Assembly (NCBI GenBank): GCA_964019135.1
Contig: OZ025248.1
Location: forward strand, 47,237,670 to 47,301,669
Direction of reading: 5' to 3'
Source: Arenicola marina
Lineage: Eukaryota > Annelida > Polychaeta > Arenicolidae
DNA length: 64,000 nt
Shown: positions 17,500 through 30,900 of the stretch, one piece after another
Layout of the letters: each line of letters opens with the position of its first letter
Position numbering within the stretch: position 1 is the first letter of the stretch
Program-made: the position numbers and the translations under genes
The notes under the pieces: generated by a model
What the model saw: only the letters and a program-made list of their open reading frames with translations
Databases searched by the model: none
What the model was told of the DNA's origin: nothing

Positions 17500-19869
17500 T
17501 CTCAGCAGCTTTCATTTGGTTCAACGGTCGCAAGTCACGTGCACACTAGGACCATCTACAATACAGGACTTTAATTATAGAACGGTTCCACATCGCACGA
17601 ATACTACAAATAAAAAAATATTAATGTGCATTTTGCATGGTATCGTCAAAGTGGTTAGTTCAGTCAGCACTCATCAAACTTTAGGAGTACGATTTAAGTG
17701 CTGTGGGTTCAATATCGAGCTACGGCGATGCCGCATGGGACTATTGAACGCCACAGCCGACCAGGTGACTCGTGCAGGGCCATCTATTAGTCGTCATGGC
17801 AATACTTCGTAGTCAAGGAGACGCTCACGACATAGCTTATGACATTTCAATAGAAAACGTACGAACAGAGTTCTTCATCCTAATTATCTGGTGTAATATA
17901 TCGGTTGACAAAGCGTGTTCAGGTTTCGCACAAGGTATTTGCCGTAACCCTCCAAGCCCAGCCTTTCCCGACAAAATATTCAACTAATAGATCCATTCCA
18001 TAGTTCCATCAATCCGCCCTGGCAACAGACCCATCACAAGTGGAATTTGTCAGAAAATTCTTCCCGTCAGTCTCTTGTTCACCAAGGGCTGTAAACAAGA
18101 ACCTTGGACGGCGATTCCGGACAACACAGAACTGACCGCAGAAAGTGAATTGCATCTCACGTCGTACTTTGTTTCAATCCTATTTAGTGCAGTTTAACAT
18201 TTACATAGAATAAAAACCAGACGCATAGAAGAGTGCACTGGCGATGCCTACGAAACGCTGAAATCAAAATTAAGGTTAATCAAGAGTGTAAAGTACGGAT
18301 CCTCTTGGAGAATAAACCATGGCAACATCAGCACCCTGCAAGAAACGTATACAAAACGCTACTGACATTATTTCATCATTTCGGTTGATGAAATAGTACG
18401 CACCATAAAAGTGGAGCGCTTCCTAGAGCGCAAATTGACCCCATGTTCGCACTTATGTATCACAATTCTTCATCAAACCAGGTCGGACATGGATACGGTG
18501 GATCTGGCTTCCTACGAGTCCCATCAACACCAAGACACCATGATGTAAGTGACCTTGACAGCGCATCCCACCATCTGGCCCGCCCCAGGAGTCACACGCG
18601 TTATCTTATCTTACGCCAATTATATACCAAACTATCACCTCAAGGCAGTAAAAACATTCTAGATTTCCATCCCACGTTTGATTGTGAGCAACAGTGGACA
18701 GGTGTTCAAAGCAGTCACAATGAACAAACCCTTACTCTTTCTGAATTAAGAAAACAAATAAGTTACCCCACCCAAAGACTAAAATAGTTCATTAACACAT
18801 CACTAATTATGGCGGCCAACTGAGATTTTGTTTAAAAAGCTGTTCGATGCAAAACAACTTGTTTCGCTCGTGTAGATATCAGTCCAGGATATTCAGGTTT
18901 AAACGATGACGCACGCTCAAGCACTCACTACTCATCAGTCTTGCAGCAAAGGACGCCGCACCTACAACATGAACCTGAAAGAGAACAGCATAGGAACCAA
19001 TGTTTGGCCAGCCCGTTTCACCAGCAAAACACTCTGCAGTACACAACAGCAACAACCCCTCAACCCCGTCACACACTCCACAACCCCAGCCCAGTGTTCA
19101 AAATCAGCACATTTTACCCCATTTTGTTTTCAAACAAAACACTAAAAGACACGTTATAATAAAGTCGGGTGGTGGCTCATGGCGCACACGTGTGTGTGCG
19201 GTCTTACCTCTACAAGTGCAGTCATCTTAGAACAAAGTTTCCTGCGGGGTGCGGTCAGCAAGCGCTCGTCGCTACCAGTTGCAGGTAGGAAGCAGGGTCC
19301 AGGCCTCTGTAATCGGTGTCTTGGCAACTAACCAGCCGCTGCTTACACTGGCTCGCGCCATGCCAAGTTGGGAAAGGGGCAGTCTTGTGGTCATCCCTAT
19401 CGGGTCCCAGCGGCCCCCCTATTAAAGCAAGCTCCCGGGCGATTCTGGATAGTCATTCGATAAAGACTAGGACGTCCAACGGACTGGCTCCAATGATAAA
19501 CTAGAGTGAAACGCACAGCAGAACTGGACGGTTGGAACTACGCTCCAGCTTGAAAGATGCTTCACCAAAAAACCCTATGCAAACGCCGCATGCACCTTTT
19601 ATTACCAAATATTTTGGCGGCTTCGTACGGAAAGTCAAGCGATCAATACGTTTATTTTATTTTAAGGTATCGTTAATTATCAATGATAGGATGGAACAAA
19701 GAACTAACCCAAAACCCTTATTCGCCGGAGATGGAAGTCCTGTAATTGCAAGTTTTATCTTCTGCTCATTACACCAAAGACTGATAGGAAGTACCGAATT
19801 GAAATGGAATGTTGGGTGTGAAGGCCTCTTTTTGCATAGTAAACGCGGACGGGAGAAACAAGATTTGAT
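17500..19869. other. Intergenic, no gene recognised
   Basis: No coding exon recognised. A short minus-strand sequence at about 19206-19228 reads ATGACTGCACTTGTAGAG then GTAAGA, an ATG with a donor, but nothing else supports a gene. Confidence 0.5.
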
Positions 19870-19955
19870 GCAATATGCCCCAGTTGCAGGTGTCCAGGTT
19901 CAAACCCATGACCTCTCCGGTTGCACCTCAGCCCGCTACAGAAGGATCCCCCACA
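19870..19955 (-). mobile_element. Diverged tRNA-like SINE head, probably family S1
   Basis: ATGCCCCAGTTGCAGGTG then GTTCAAACCCATGACC and GCACCTCAGCCCGCTACA parallel the head at 17320-17405 (ATGCCCCAGATTAGGTG, GATTCGAACCCAGGACC, GCGCTAACCACTACA). It is an older copy. Confidence 0.5.
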
Positions 19956-20836
19956 GAACTATCAAAGCGCCACAGAAGATCATCCGCCACAAACCCATTC
20001 CGAGGACGTTACGAAGCAACTAAACGCTTGCAAAAATAACGTTGGAAAACACTGGGTAGCGTGTCGGTGCGGCGTGTAGAACAACGAGAAGTTAAGGGAT
20101 AATAAATGATCTCCAATTCCTTCCTTTCCCCAAACAATCTTAGACAGATGGTGTAAAACGACGTTTTCACGTCATAAATCGTGTCATAAACCAAATATCT
20201 AAAATTCAGAGAACTAGAATCTAGTTTCTACACTTGTTCCTTACACACACGACGCATCAACTTTCTATGATGAGACCCCATCCTCTCGGCTCCTTTACCA
20301 ATCACGCGATCCACCCGCCTATACACAAGTGGATCACTTAAGTACCATACAGCATTGCACAACTAACCACGGTTCCAAAATATAAAATTTAGTCTAGCAC
20401 AATCTTGGCCACACGAGCAGGGTTAGTACCGTATGCAAGCCAAGACCAGGCACCTCCCCACCCTACGTGAAATCGTAGGTAACTTATTAAGTCATCTCTT
20501 CAATAATGAAAAGGAATCATGGAGTCTATTCAATGAGAGCAGGGCAACTGTAAAAACCCTAACCAAACTGAACGCCACAAAAACGCACATGTGGGTCGGA
20601 AGAAGGCAATTGTTGGCGTAGTTAATCTAGGGGTAAAGGGAACAACGCACCATAGAGTACTTCGCAAATGTCCATCTGGCTGGTTTCGGCCAAGCTCGCC
20701 CCGGGCAGCGACCCCCCCCCCCCCCCCCCCCCCCAACCATCACAGAGAAAGCCCACCGCTACGACCAAAACCATCGGTCATCCACGGCCACGGTATTTTT
20801 GTAAATAATATAACCATCTCTCTCTCCACAATTATA
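19956..20836. other. No gene recognised; 23-C run at 20712-20734
   Basis: Downstream flank of the DBHS gene. Holds an uninterrupted run of 23 C. Nothing coding recognised. Confidence 0.5.
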
Positions 20837-20842
20837 TTTATT
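20837..20842 (-). promoter_or_regulatory. Candidate polyadenylation signal of the DBHS gene
   Basis: AATAAA on the gene strand, about 800 bases past the stop codon at 21645. The 3' end is inferred. Confidence 0.4.
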
Positions 20843-21644
20843 GTTCAGAACGACACCTACACTAAGTGGTCGACGCACAAGTCACAATGATAAAGTGAGT
20901 CAAGACTTGGTTAACATTACTTTTGTTTCTAATGCTGCTTTAAAGTAATATTGATCTTGCTGTTGGTTCCATGGAGAAATAAAAAAAAATGTATATACAT
21001 TTATCAGAAATTAACAATACACTGAATTGCAGAGTCTGACATCATATAAACGACATAACACCAGTGCCTGTACTTCGTTCACTTAAAAAAAAAAAGTTCT
21101 CCAGAAAAAAGAAGTAATATTAAATATGGCAATACTGTTCGACATACAGACGCCAGCTAACACAACATTCAAACGACAATCATTTTACGTTTAGATATAA
21201 CAAGGTTCCGTATTTCGGGACAATAAAATCGTGGAGGACAAACAGATAGGGGAAGCTATTAAATCACCTTAAAACAAAAGTGGATAAAAGAGGCAGTTGG
21301 GAGACCTCGCCTGGCTGTGAATACTTGAGTGCAGTTCCCACAGCAGGAGTCGTTTTACCGAAATGACGACTGTAAGCATGGCGTTCGAGTTGTATTAGGT
21401 CGAGAGGGAACACTCGATACCGGAGTCGTGGCAATAGCAGTTCACTCATGCGACTATGCTTGTCTGGCCTACAGTTCTGGCTTAAGAAAGCAGAGATCCT
21501 AAGGTTTCAAAACTGAAGTTCACCCTTTCCTTGCTCAGCTTAATAGAATGTCCTTGAAAACAGTTCACCATCCCTGGCAAACGTAAATGCTTCGATGAAA
21601 CCAATCGGGTTGGTCAATAATGAGGAGTCGGGTCGTTTCGAAGT

Positions 21645-21971
21645 TTAGAAGCGGCGTAGTCTCTTGGCCTCGAAGTATTCATCGCCGCCGCCGCCGCCGC
21701 CGCCGCCGCCTCCACCTCCGCCTCCGCCAGCGCCGCCACCGGACGCCCCACCGCGCATGCCCGGCATGCCGCCTTCCCGTCGTCCACCGCGCTCCTGTCC
21801 TCCCATGGGGCCCCGGCCCATGCCGCCGCCGCCGCCGCTGGCACCGCCGCCGCCTCCGCTGCCACCGCCGCCGCCCCCACCCATACTGCCCATCATGTTA
21901 CCACCACTGCCCATTCCCATATTGCCGCCCTGGTTACTGAAGCCTGGAGGCTGATCAAAGCGCGACTGGCG
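21645..21971 (-). CDS. NONO-like: DBHS gene coding exon 9 of 9 with stop
   Basis: 108 codons after acceptor [27 protein letters not shown], long Gly runs broken by MGRGPMGGQ, then [11 protein letters not shown] and stop. The acceptor has only a weak pyrimidine tract; position rests on frame and on the family's basic C-terminus. Confidence 0.85.
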   Translation of the reverse strand, partial: RQSRFDQPPGFSNQGGNMGMGSGGNMMGSMGGGGGGGSGGGGGASGGGGGMGRGPMGGQERGGRREGGMPGMRGGASGGGAGGGGGGGGGGGGGGGDEYFEAKRLRRF

Positions 21972-24900
21972 CTGCATCATGGACCATCAAAGTAACAGGT
22001 CACAATCAAAAACATCATCACAACCCAATTTACAACGAGAAAATTGTCGGAATACCCAGTCAGGGTGGTTTTAACGGTTGACGGGACGGGCGATCGGATC
22101 AAGGTAAAAGGAGGCCACAAAGATGCAATGACGGAGTGGATTGAGTGGCCACGTCGGTGGGTTACGAGTGTCGCAACGGTAGAAGTTCATGTGGAGGGGG
22201 GGAGAAACAAAGACAATTCCCAGTTAGACATAGTAAAAAAAATCCTCTCACCTTCATGAAGGCATACATCAACTGTCATTCATATACGCGACAGCGGCTA
22301 GACAAAAATCCTGAAGTTGAGAGACATTGCAAGCACCAGATTTGAATAATAATCAAAACATTTTCTTGTAACCTTACACAGTAGGCAATATCAAAACCTG
22401 TGCATACATCAGCAGGAAGTCGTGTACAACCGCCCCCTCCCCCCCCCCCCCCCCCCCGTCAATGTCACTAATATTCCTGGATCTTCATATTGCAAACAAG
22501 TGCAGATATGATGCAGACGGAAGAACACTGTACGATTACGATTCACAAGACCCTATCACAATCATTCAATGCATCTCATGTACTGTCAGCAGTCATCACG
22601 GACGGAAAAGTCAAACCCCAACATGGATTCATAGCATGGAAATAGGCCATTATCAAATCCCCGACATTTTGTCTATCAAAAGTGGATTGCAAACTATTTT
22701 TTTTCGAGAGAGAAATTTGAATCAGTTGGCCATCACAATCCTTTGGTCCGGCTTTTAACTAGAATGTTAAACAGTCAGTTAGCATTGTACCGATTTATGG
22801 TCCGATTAGTGGACAAACAATCTATTCACGACAATCAAGTTCACGTTATGGAAACTTATTATCAGGCCTAAAATTACAGTTCTCCTAAACGCCAATTTAA
22901 TGCTTTCATTCCAGCAAACAAAAAATCTAAAATGGGTGGGAAATAGCAGTTTGTCGCTCTGCCTATTCTCGGAAAATGACACTTCTAACAAATGATCTGC
23001 TATCATGATTCATACATCGCTGGACGGTCGTTGAACAATTGAGTTACAGTGTCCAATACAAAGCGTTTATACTTCATTCATTAATACCACTATGTCCTTG
23101 CTACAGACAACTCATAAAAAAGACATTTTGTGCAACTTTCTTAAAATGAAAAATGGAACTCCATTTAAGCAAATTTTAAGCCATCTTACCACATCATTAA
23201 CATTTGGGCACTTTGCAGATGAGCGAAACCCTCTGTGTTTTAAAAATAAATCTTTGTTGTTGGCCATCAAAACATTCCCAGGGTATCACCAATTTTACCA
23301 ATTTGTAAAGCAATACACACTGTTGTTATGCAACAATGGCATAAAATCATAAAAGGGCGAAGATATCTCGATATGAAAGCTGCAAGCAATGTCTGGGGAT
23401 CTCTTTGCATTATTAGTCCATCGCCATAATCGTTGCCATGTTGAAAACCGACTTCAGTTGATAACAGACTTCAGTTGACAAGGAACACAAATTCCTACAA
23501 TTCCACAATCCCAAACAGTTCCCAGAATAGGTCAAATCTGATGTAGTGTTCATCAAGAGGCAGTTCGCAATGTTTCAGTCAGCAACCCACACCCAAACAC
23601 AGCACAATATATATATATATATATTATATATATATATCTGATGTTTGCACAAGTTTGGCCTACTTAGTTACCTACAAGATTGACACATTTTTGATGTCTA
23701 AAAGCTCAGTGCTTCTTGGCAATGTCTGCTCCAAAGCTCACGTGAAAGAAATGGTATCTGAAAAATAACTTCAATGAACATGAAATTTTAGGTGATATTA
23801 TAGTTACAAAGCACAGTATCAGAACACCCCCTCCCCTCAGTGTGGCAATACGGTGTCAGTGACAGCTGAGGAAATACTACAAAACCCTCCGGTACCACAA
23901 ATCCACCACAATCAGCCTTTCACATTGAGCACATGTTCTCAAAAGCATTCAGTAACTTTATAATGGTATTTCACAAGTCAACAAATGGACTTCTTGTTTA
24001 AGACCATGCAGCTTGGAAAAAGAACTTGTAACTTAACAATTCAATTACCAGAAAAATCCTAAATTCATTTTATCATTACCACCATACCTTGAGCCTCAAA
24101 ACATGGCAAGTTTGAGCACACAAAAAAACAACCTCGCAGAGCATAAAATGAAGTTGGATAAATGACTTTGGGCAGTATTCAGAAAAATACTTGCACACAA
24201 AAAGTGGCTTTTTGTTGTAGACTCACAATACTATTCAGTATTCTGAATCAAAACAAGTTAAACAAATTTGGGTGAGTCCTATTTTTCTGGTTCATAAAAC
24301 CCGTAATCCATTTTTTTCATGTTCTACTTAGCACTAAGTATGGTTCATGAATACCGACCTGGGGCCATATTCATAATCTCCTCGTAAGTAACGCACGAAA
24401 AGTGCATTTTCATCTTAGCCTCACCAGCTCGTTGTGGTGGTGTCTATGATTAATAAATCCTCTTGAACATAATTTCTGCCCCTTCTTAATTCAGAAAATC
24501 CACTTGTTGGGTGACTACTTATGGATTTTGAACCCTGATAATCGCTAGACAAATCTTACACTTAGCGCTAAGTCTAGTGGCGTAGCCTAAGTGGCAATTA
24601 TGAATACGGCCCCAGGTGTTGGTTGGGCATCCAATTGTCTTTACAATAATTGATGCTTACCCACCCAAATAGAGCCACCATCCTCTGGACACTAACCTTC
24701 AATGTTATATTGTGTCACTTGAGAATGGTGATTCAACAAAATGATTCAACTGGGTTTGATTCTTTAGCAGCTTCTTTAACAATATAATACACTGCAAGAC
24801 ACCTCGCATCCGCTCAGATACAGGCAAGACAGGTATCAATATTGAACTTTGCTATGTTAAAAGTTAGGAAATTGCTGTCTCAGCAGGACAACCAATTCAC

Positions 24901-27900
24901 CAGGACAATACAATAAAAGATGTTTGACTTCAGATAAGAACCAGGAAACTTTTATGCATGGAAGGTGTCCAAATAAAAAACTGAATTTGTACATAATGGC
25001 TAAAATGGTAACACTGTGAAAAACTACTACAAGCGTTTAATCCTCTATTTGCATTAATCCCAAATACTGGTATTAAGAACTCCTAAGAAGCATTGTGTAA
25101 CAAGTTTTTTTTTATAATACTTAAAGAAACACTATAAAAACAACAAAAAGTAACTTTCGTCCCTCATAAATTTTGCGTTTTGCTACATATGAAGTAGTGG
25201 TGTAAGTAGATCACAGGCTTTTATAGTCTCATAGTCTCAAGTAATCAGGCAGGCTTATGGCCGCACAACAGAGTACTCCAAGCCCTTCTATCAAAGCGTT
25301 CCTTACCTCAGGTACAAAGAACAGAGGTAACCCACTTCAAGGTGGTCTTGTTATATACATGCATTCCAACTTGACAAATATTTCACTGAAGCTAACATGC
25401 TATTGTTGAACATAATACTACTACCAGTACCCTGTATTTCTGAAAACGAAGTTTTTAACTTTTAATGTATTGTCAGAGCAGCAAAAAAAATCTCGGAGGG
25501 GACATGGGGAAGCATTGTAAATATATAGGCCTATATATAAGCAAAATTTCAATTGAATTAAAGTCCCAATAATGTTTGAATGCCCCATAATTTTAAGGAC
25601 GTCTGGAACACTGGGGCCCCCATCTGTATCTTCACTGGAGATATCCTAACGGTGCAAACAGCTGGATGTGAGAGAGGTTTCTCAGTCCATTATTGGACCC
25701 ATGATTAGCTGCTGATAATTCAACTTGGACCTTTTTTGATAAGACTTTTACACAGCTGTCATGAAAGTGCAAGAAAGATTAGAGGCTGTACACCAAGTAC
25801 CTCTACACTTGAATAGCTACCATATTAATCATTTGCAATGCATGTTAGAAATTGTACAACTGGGTGCTAAATATCATAAAGTAATAATCTCGCAACATTG
25901 TAGCCTATATTTAATTATTGAATTTGAACCTCTTTCCTTCAAATAAAATAGCATACACATACACAGGCCCAAATATATGCAAGATTTCAATTGAATTATG
26001 AAGTCCCATTATTTTTTTAATGCCCAATTATTTCAAGGACCTCTGGAACACTGGGACCGGTATTAGTCATGGTCATACTCCTGTGGCACCTCAAAACTAA
26101 GACAAGCATGGAGAATTGTACAAATGGTATTGCTCTTCCTAACTGGTACAAAAAATCCCATTCCCGTTCACAAGTTTTCTACTATTGTTTTTTTAGCACG
26201 GTAGGTAAGAACTACAAATATGGCTACAGAATGCCTTTAAGAACACCTCAACATAAAGGATATTCTCAAAAACAAGTTTCAAAAAGCATGACAATATCTA
26301 TAATAGGGTCTGTAAGTGACATCACAGACAGCGCACTCACCTCCAGCGAGTCAAGTTTTGGGTACATGACAATTCAGCGCCCTATATACAAAGCATGGGG
26401 AGCTCTTTGTAATGGCTTGAAACCCACAGAAAACCAGCTTCTTTCAATTCAAAACTAATAGGAGTATGAAGGTATGCCCCCAAACATGTACTCCATATGG
26501 CTTTCAACTCTAATAGTGCATTCATATCCAAAAAGTCAGTCTAGTTTGAGGCCCATGGTGAAGAATAGGGAACCACTGACACCTTGTACTCAGAATGGTT
26601 GTTTCTAGAGGTGAGCGTGCACTGTCTGTGACGTCACTTACAGACTCCATACAGATCTACATAATTCAATAACTGTTTCAAGGCTCAAGGTTTTGGATAG
26701 CAATATTCCACCCATCAAAAAACAATTGTGAACTTGTTTTAAACCAATTCTTACACTGATATGTATATCTTCCAAGCCACAGATCATGATAAATAAACAG
26801 CACAACAAATATTCTATGATATGGGAACTATTTCCACATATATCCCAGCATCATACCCCAAACGAAGTGAGAGCTGATACTTGCTAATCGCAATATGTAT
26901 CTCAAAACAGCTTGGTTTTTAAGGCTCTGTATCTTTGCATCTTAACTGGACAGTGGCTCAAATGAAGTGTGGCAACCCAAAGCACTCATGTAGTAACTTT
27001 GTTCAGAACGAGTAGAGTGAAGCACTGGTCTTCGCACTTAGAACACAAAGAGTTTCCATTGATCATGCATTTCCAGAAACCTCTCACTTCCAGCATACAA
27101 GGTTGCTACAACCATCTTGTCTGCTTGTTCACACACACAAAATGTATCCTGGCTATTACAGGGGCACTTGCAACTTAATTTGCTATTTAAAATTGTTAAA
27201 ATCTACTAATAACTGACAGAGCTTTGCACCCCAATGTCCATCCTTTAATCATTTCAGGAGATCCCATGCATTGGAAAGAGGTTTGTTGAGAAAGCAGTTG
27301 AGCTAAGTTACCTCACCTGTCCAGGGTACCACCAACCTACTAATATTTTAATACTATAAAACTGAAACAACTTTCCTTCCCAAATCCAGTGTAAAAATGT
27401 ACAGAACATTGAAGTGTGTCTAAATCTGATCCGCTTATATCATAACGAAAATGGAAGTGAAATCCTTGTATATCTAGTACTACACTGGTAAACAGACCTT
27501 TCAAGAATGACCTCAGTCCCAGTAAATCCTTGGAGTGGTAATAAGCAGTCTTTATCCCATCAAAGGTAGAAACACATAAAATGTTTCATACAAATTCATG
27601 CTTTCACCTCTTTATTTGCAGAAGCACTGGCTTCACTAAGAGGAGTCGTCAAACTGAGGGCAGTATCACAGCAAATCCCCATGCACAGTCCAATCAACTC
27701 AATTATGGGAAGCCACTGTCCAGCTAAGTGTATACATCAGCCACATTCAAATAACAAATAACCTCACCCCATCAAGACAAATTAGCAGGTTTTTCGTTCT
27801 TTGTTCACTAAAACTGTACGTAGATTCTTCTGCTTCCATTGAGATAAAAGCACTCAATGGCTGCTGAGACATATCACAGAAACAAAACTCCGATGACATA

Positions 27901-30900
27901 AGCAGACAAATGGAGCTTGTGCGACAAGATTACTAATTTTCAGACACGGCCTTGCATTTCATCATAAGCTCGACAATGTAGATCTCCAGCCATAAAAACA
28001 GTTCATAATGAGGTTGGGCAAACTTAATGTAACACCCTTAAATCTTATATGGTCATTCAGAAAATGTCAACTGAGCAGCAGTGGTTTTCAACTCTCAAGT
28101 TGGGAATCAAGAATTGAGAAAGTAGTTCATTACCTGAGGCATATTGCTGGCCATGTTATTGGCATTGGCTCCGCCAAAGCCCTGATTGCCAGAGCCCATG
28201 TTCTCCATGTTTCCTCCTCCCATACCACCTTGGTTGCCCATGCCAGCCTGAGAGAAAGGTTCATATATTGTCAATGAAAGGGTAACTTACTGGATAATCA
28301 ATAACGTCTTAGCTCCCAAGTTGGGAAAAAAGAAACATTAGGAAACAAGGGTTTGGACTGGCTATCTGGGTAGGGGCAGAAATCAAAAGCATACGCTCTA
28401 TTTTGTTTAAATTTTTAATCATGGTCAACATGATTTTAAGGTGAGGATTATCCATACAAATAAAGTGTGTTGAAATAATTTAATAAGCTTCCTAGGGTAT
28501 AACAAGGGTCGATAAGCAATAAACCCTTTCAAAACAATAAAACTTAGGTAAACTGATATTTTCGAACTTTCTACATACACTTATACACAACTTACAGCGC
28601 TACGTCTTGATTGTTCAATCCCTAGACCAGCAGGTGGTGCTGGAGGTGGCTGCATTGGGGGAGCATTACCACGACCACCTTGTTCCCCCCGCATCTCTCT
28701 CATAGCTCTCTCTTGCTGTAAATATAAAAAAACATATTGCCTTCCTTCACAAACAAGTCATTCTTTGGTTATGACTTTTCTTAACAGGGAAAAAGCAAGA
28801 ACATTGGCAACATTGTCAAACAGGGTCTAGGCTCACAACTTCCAAAACATGAATAATAGAGCACGATATACAAGAGAGGTAATAATGATGTGAAGGACAA
28901 AGCTGATGTCCTAAAAGCAATACAACAAATGAGCTAGGTTTGATTTCACCTCTATTACACATACCTGTCTGTAGAGTTCCTGTTGGCGTCTCTCCTCCTG
29001 TTGCCTCCTCATCTCCATCTCTTGCTGGCGCCGCTGCTCCTCATCCTGTCTGCGCCTATCATCATCCTGGCGCCTGCCCAGCGTATGGTTATTACCACCC
29101 AGTCTAAAAAACATCGACACAAACATTAATCATTGTAGGATTATATATAACAGGATCAACCCAGGGATTGATTTTCATTGCTTTTTTGTGATATGTGCAA
29201 TATGTTTCCAGTTAGCGTATTCATAGCTGTGTTAAGATCAGATTATATCAAAGAGGTTATACACCATAAACAGTGTGTTGCCACAACAAAAATCCCATTC
29301 TAGCAATTCTGATAGGTATGCATCATTTGTCACACAAAAATTTCAAATAACCCATTTCAATGAGCGAGAAGACAAGAGGATGCATTGCAAATATATATAA
29401 ACAACTGGGTGTGAGGGGTTCCCTGTCCAGAGTTGGAGCCTTACACCATACAGGAACAGATGCATAAGGGGGCCCAGGATCAGCTGCTTATAATGCAATG
29501 TTAGAAATTGTTTTTGAATGCCTCATCATTTTAAAGAGCTCAGACATTGGGACCTACTAAACAAGCGTATCAGAATCCCTGCTTTGAAGTACAGCTTAAT
29601 CCCTGCCAACTGTAACCAAAATGCACAGGTGCAATATAATCAATACCTTTACAGTTGCCAAAAAATAACACATGTGTACAAAAGTTCTTACCTCATATCA
29701 AGTCTTCTTTGCATCTCCAGCTGATGCTGTTCTTCAAGCCTCCTCAGTTCCTCTTGGCGGCGCATTAAATCTATACGAAAACAGAATTATAAAAGATTGT
29801 AGTGTGAACACAATGAAAATAGTAACCAGAATCCGGGACCCTGAGAAGTCCTATTAATCAGACTTCAGATGATATATTTGTAACCAGTCATTGTGAAGGA
29901 TAAGAAAATATGCTATCACAACAAATAATCTGTCTGGTCTATATGTAGCTTGATATTTCATTTACCTTGACGTAACATGGCAGTCTGATGCTCCATCATT
30001 GCCCCGGCTTGGTCAATTTCCAATTTGGCTGTTCCCTCCTCAAACTGGCGTTTCAGAGTTCTGTCTCCATCCTCATGCATGACATACAAATCCTTCCATT
30101 TCTGCCCAAACTCGAATTCAAATGATCCAGGAGCAGCAAATCTTGGTACTTGTTCTCTTTCCCTGGAAAGCAAAACAAACAAAAACTAATATTAAATGAG
30201 AACAAAATAACATTTTGTTAAGCTAGTTATATAAAAAGACAAGCTTCAGGGCTATACTTTATTCTAGGCCAGGACTTAAAGCAGATTTTACAGTATGTCC
30301 AGTACTAAAAGTACTTCATCAGGTAACCAAAGCTATTAGAAGCTACCATTTCGCTATTAATACCCTTGATCTTTAGGATAACTTTATTTATTAATGATCT
30401 TGGTCACAAGTCTAACCTGATGTATTCTCCAGTTTTCTGGGCAAATTTCTCTGGTAAGCCATCTTCTTCATCCTTTTGCTCCAATGGTTCCACAGCAATA
30501 GGCCTGGGTGACCTAAATATATATGGGTGAAACCAAACATTTGAAAGGCAATTTTCATTTTTAACTGCTATTTTGGGTAAGATGAAGACCAGAGTGGCAC
30601 AACAGATCTGTTTTACATAAGCTGCATTCACTGCCATAACATTTTTTAAGGTAATAATCAGTAAAGATATTTTAGATAGATAGTAAAGATATATCCACAA
30701 TACTTGAATGCCACCTATTATTTTACTATTTTTCCTTAATCTGTTATAGTTTAAATCAGAGATAAGTAATGCATAATTGTCTGCAATATAGCTTTCAAGC
30801 ACTTACGATGTCAGCATGAAGACTCCTTCAGATATTCTCTTTAATGCTGCTTGTGCACCTGGTTTCCTGGCAAATTCCACAATGCCTTCCCCAGTGGGCT

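Larger units (their letters stand above)
21972..28133. other. Last intron of the DBHS gene (6.2 kb)
   Basis: AT-rich, no recognised exon. It contains a 19-C run (22439-22457, G in the transcript), a TA microsatellite (about 23609-23637), a MITE (24357-24617), related repeats at about 25500-25620 and 25930-26060, and a foldback (26306-26649). If exon 8 reads through, part of it would be 3' UTR. Confidence 0.6.

Noticed and set aside
21614-21954. Pro-rich and Arg-rich plus-strand frames
   Set aside because: Shadows of the poly-Gly tail in DBHS exon 9 on the minus strand.
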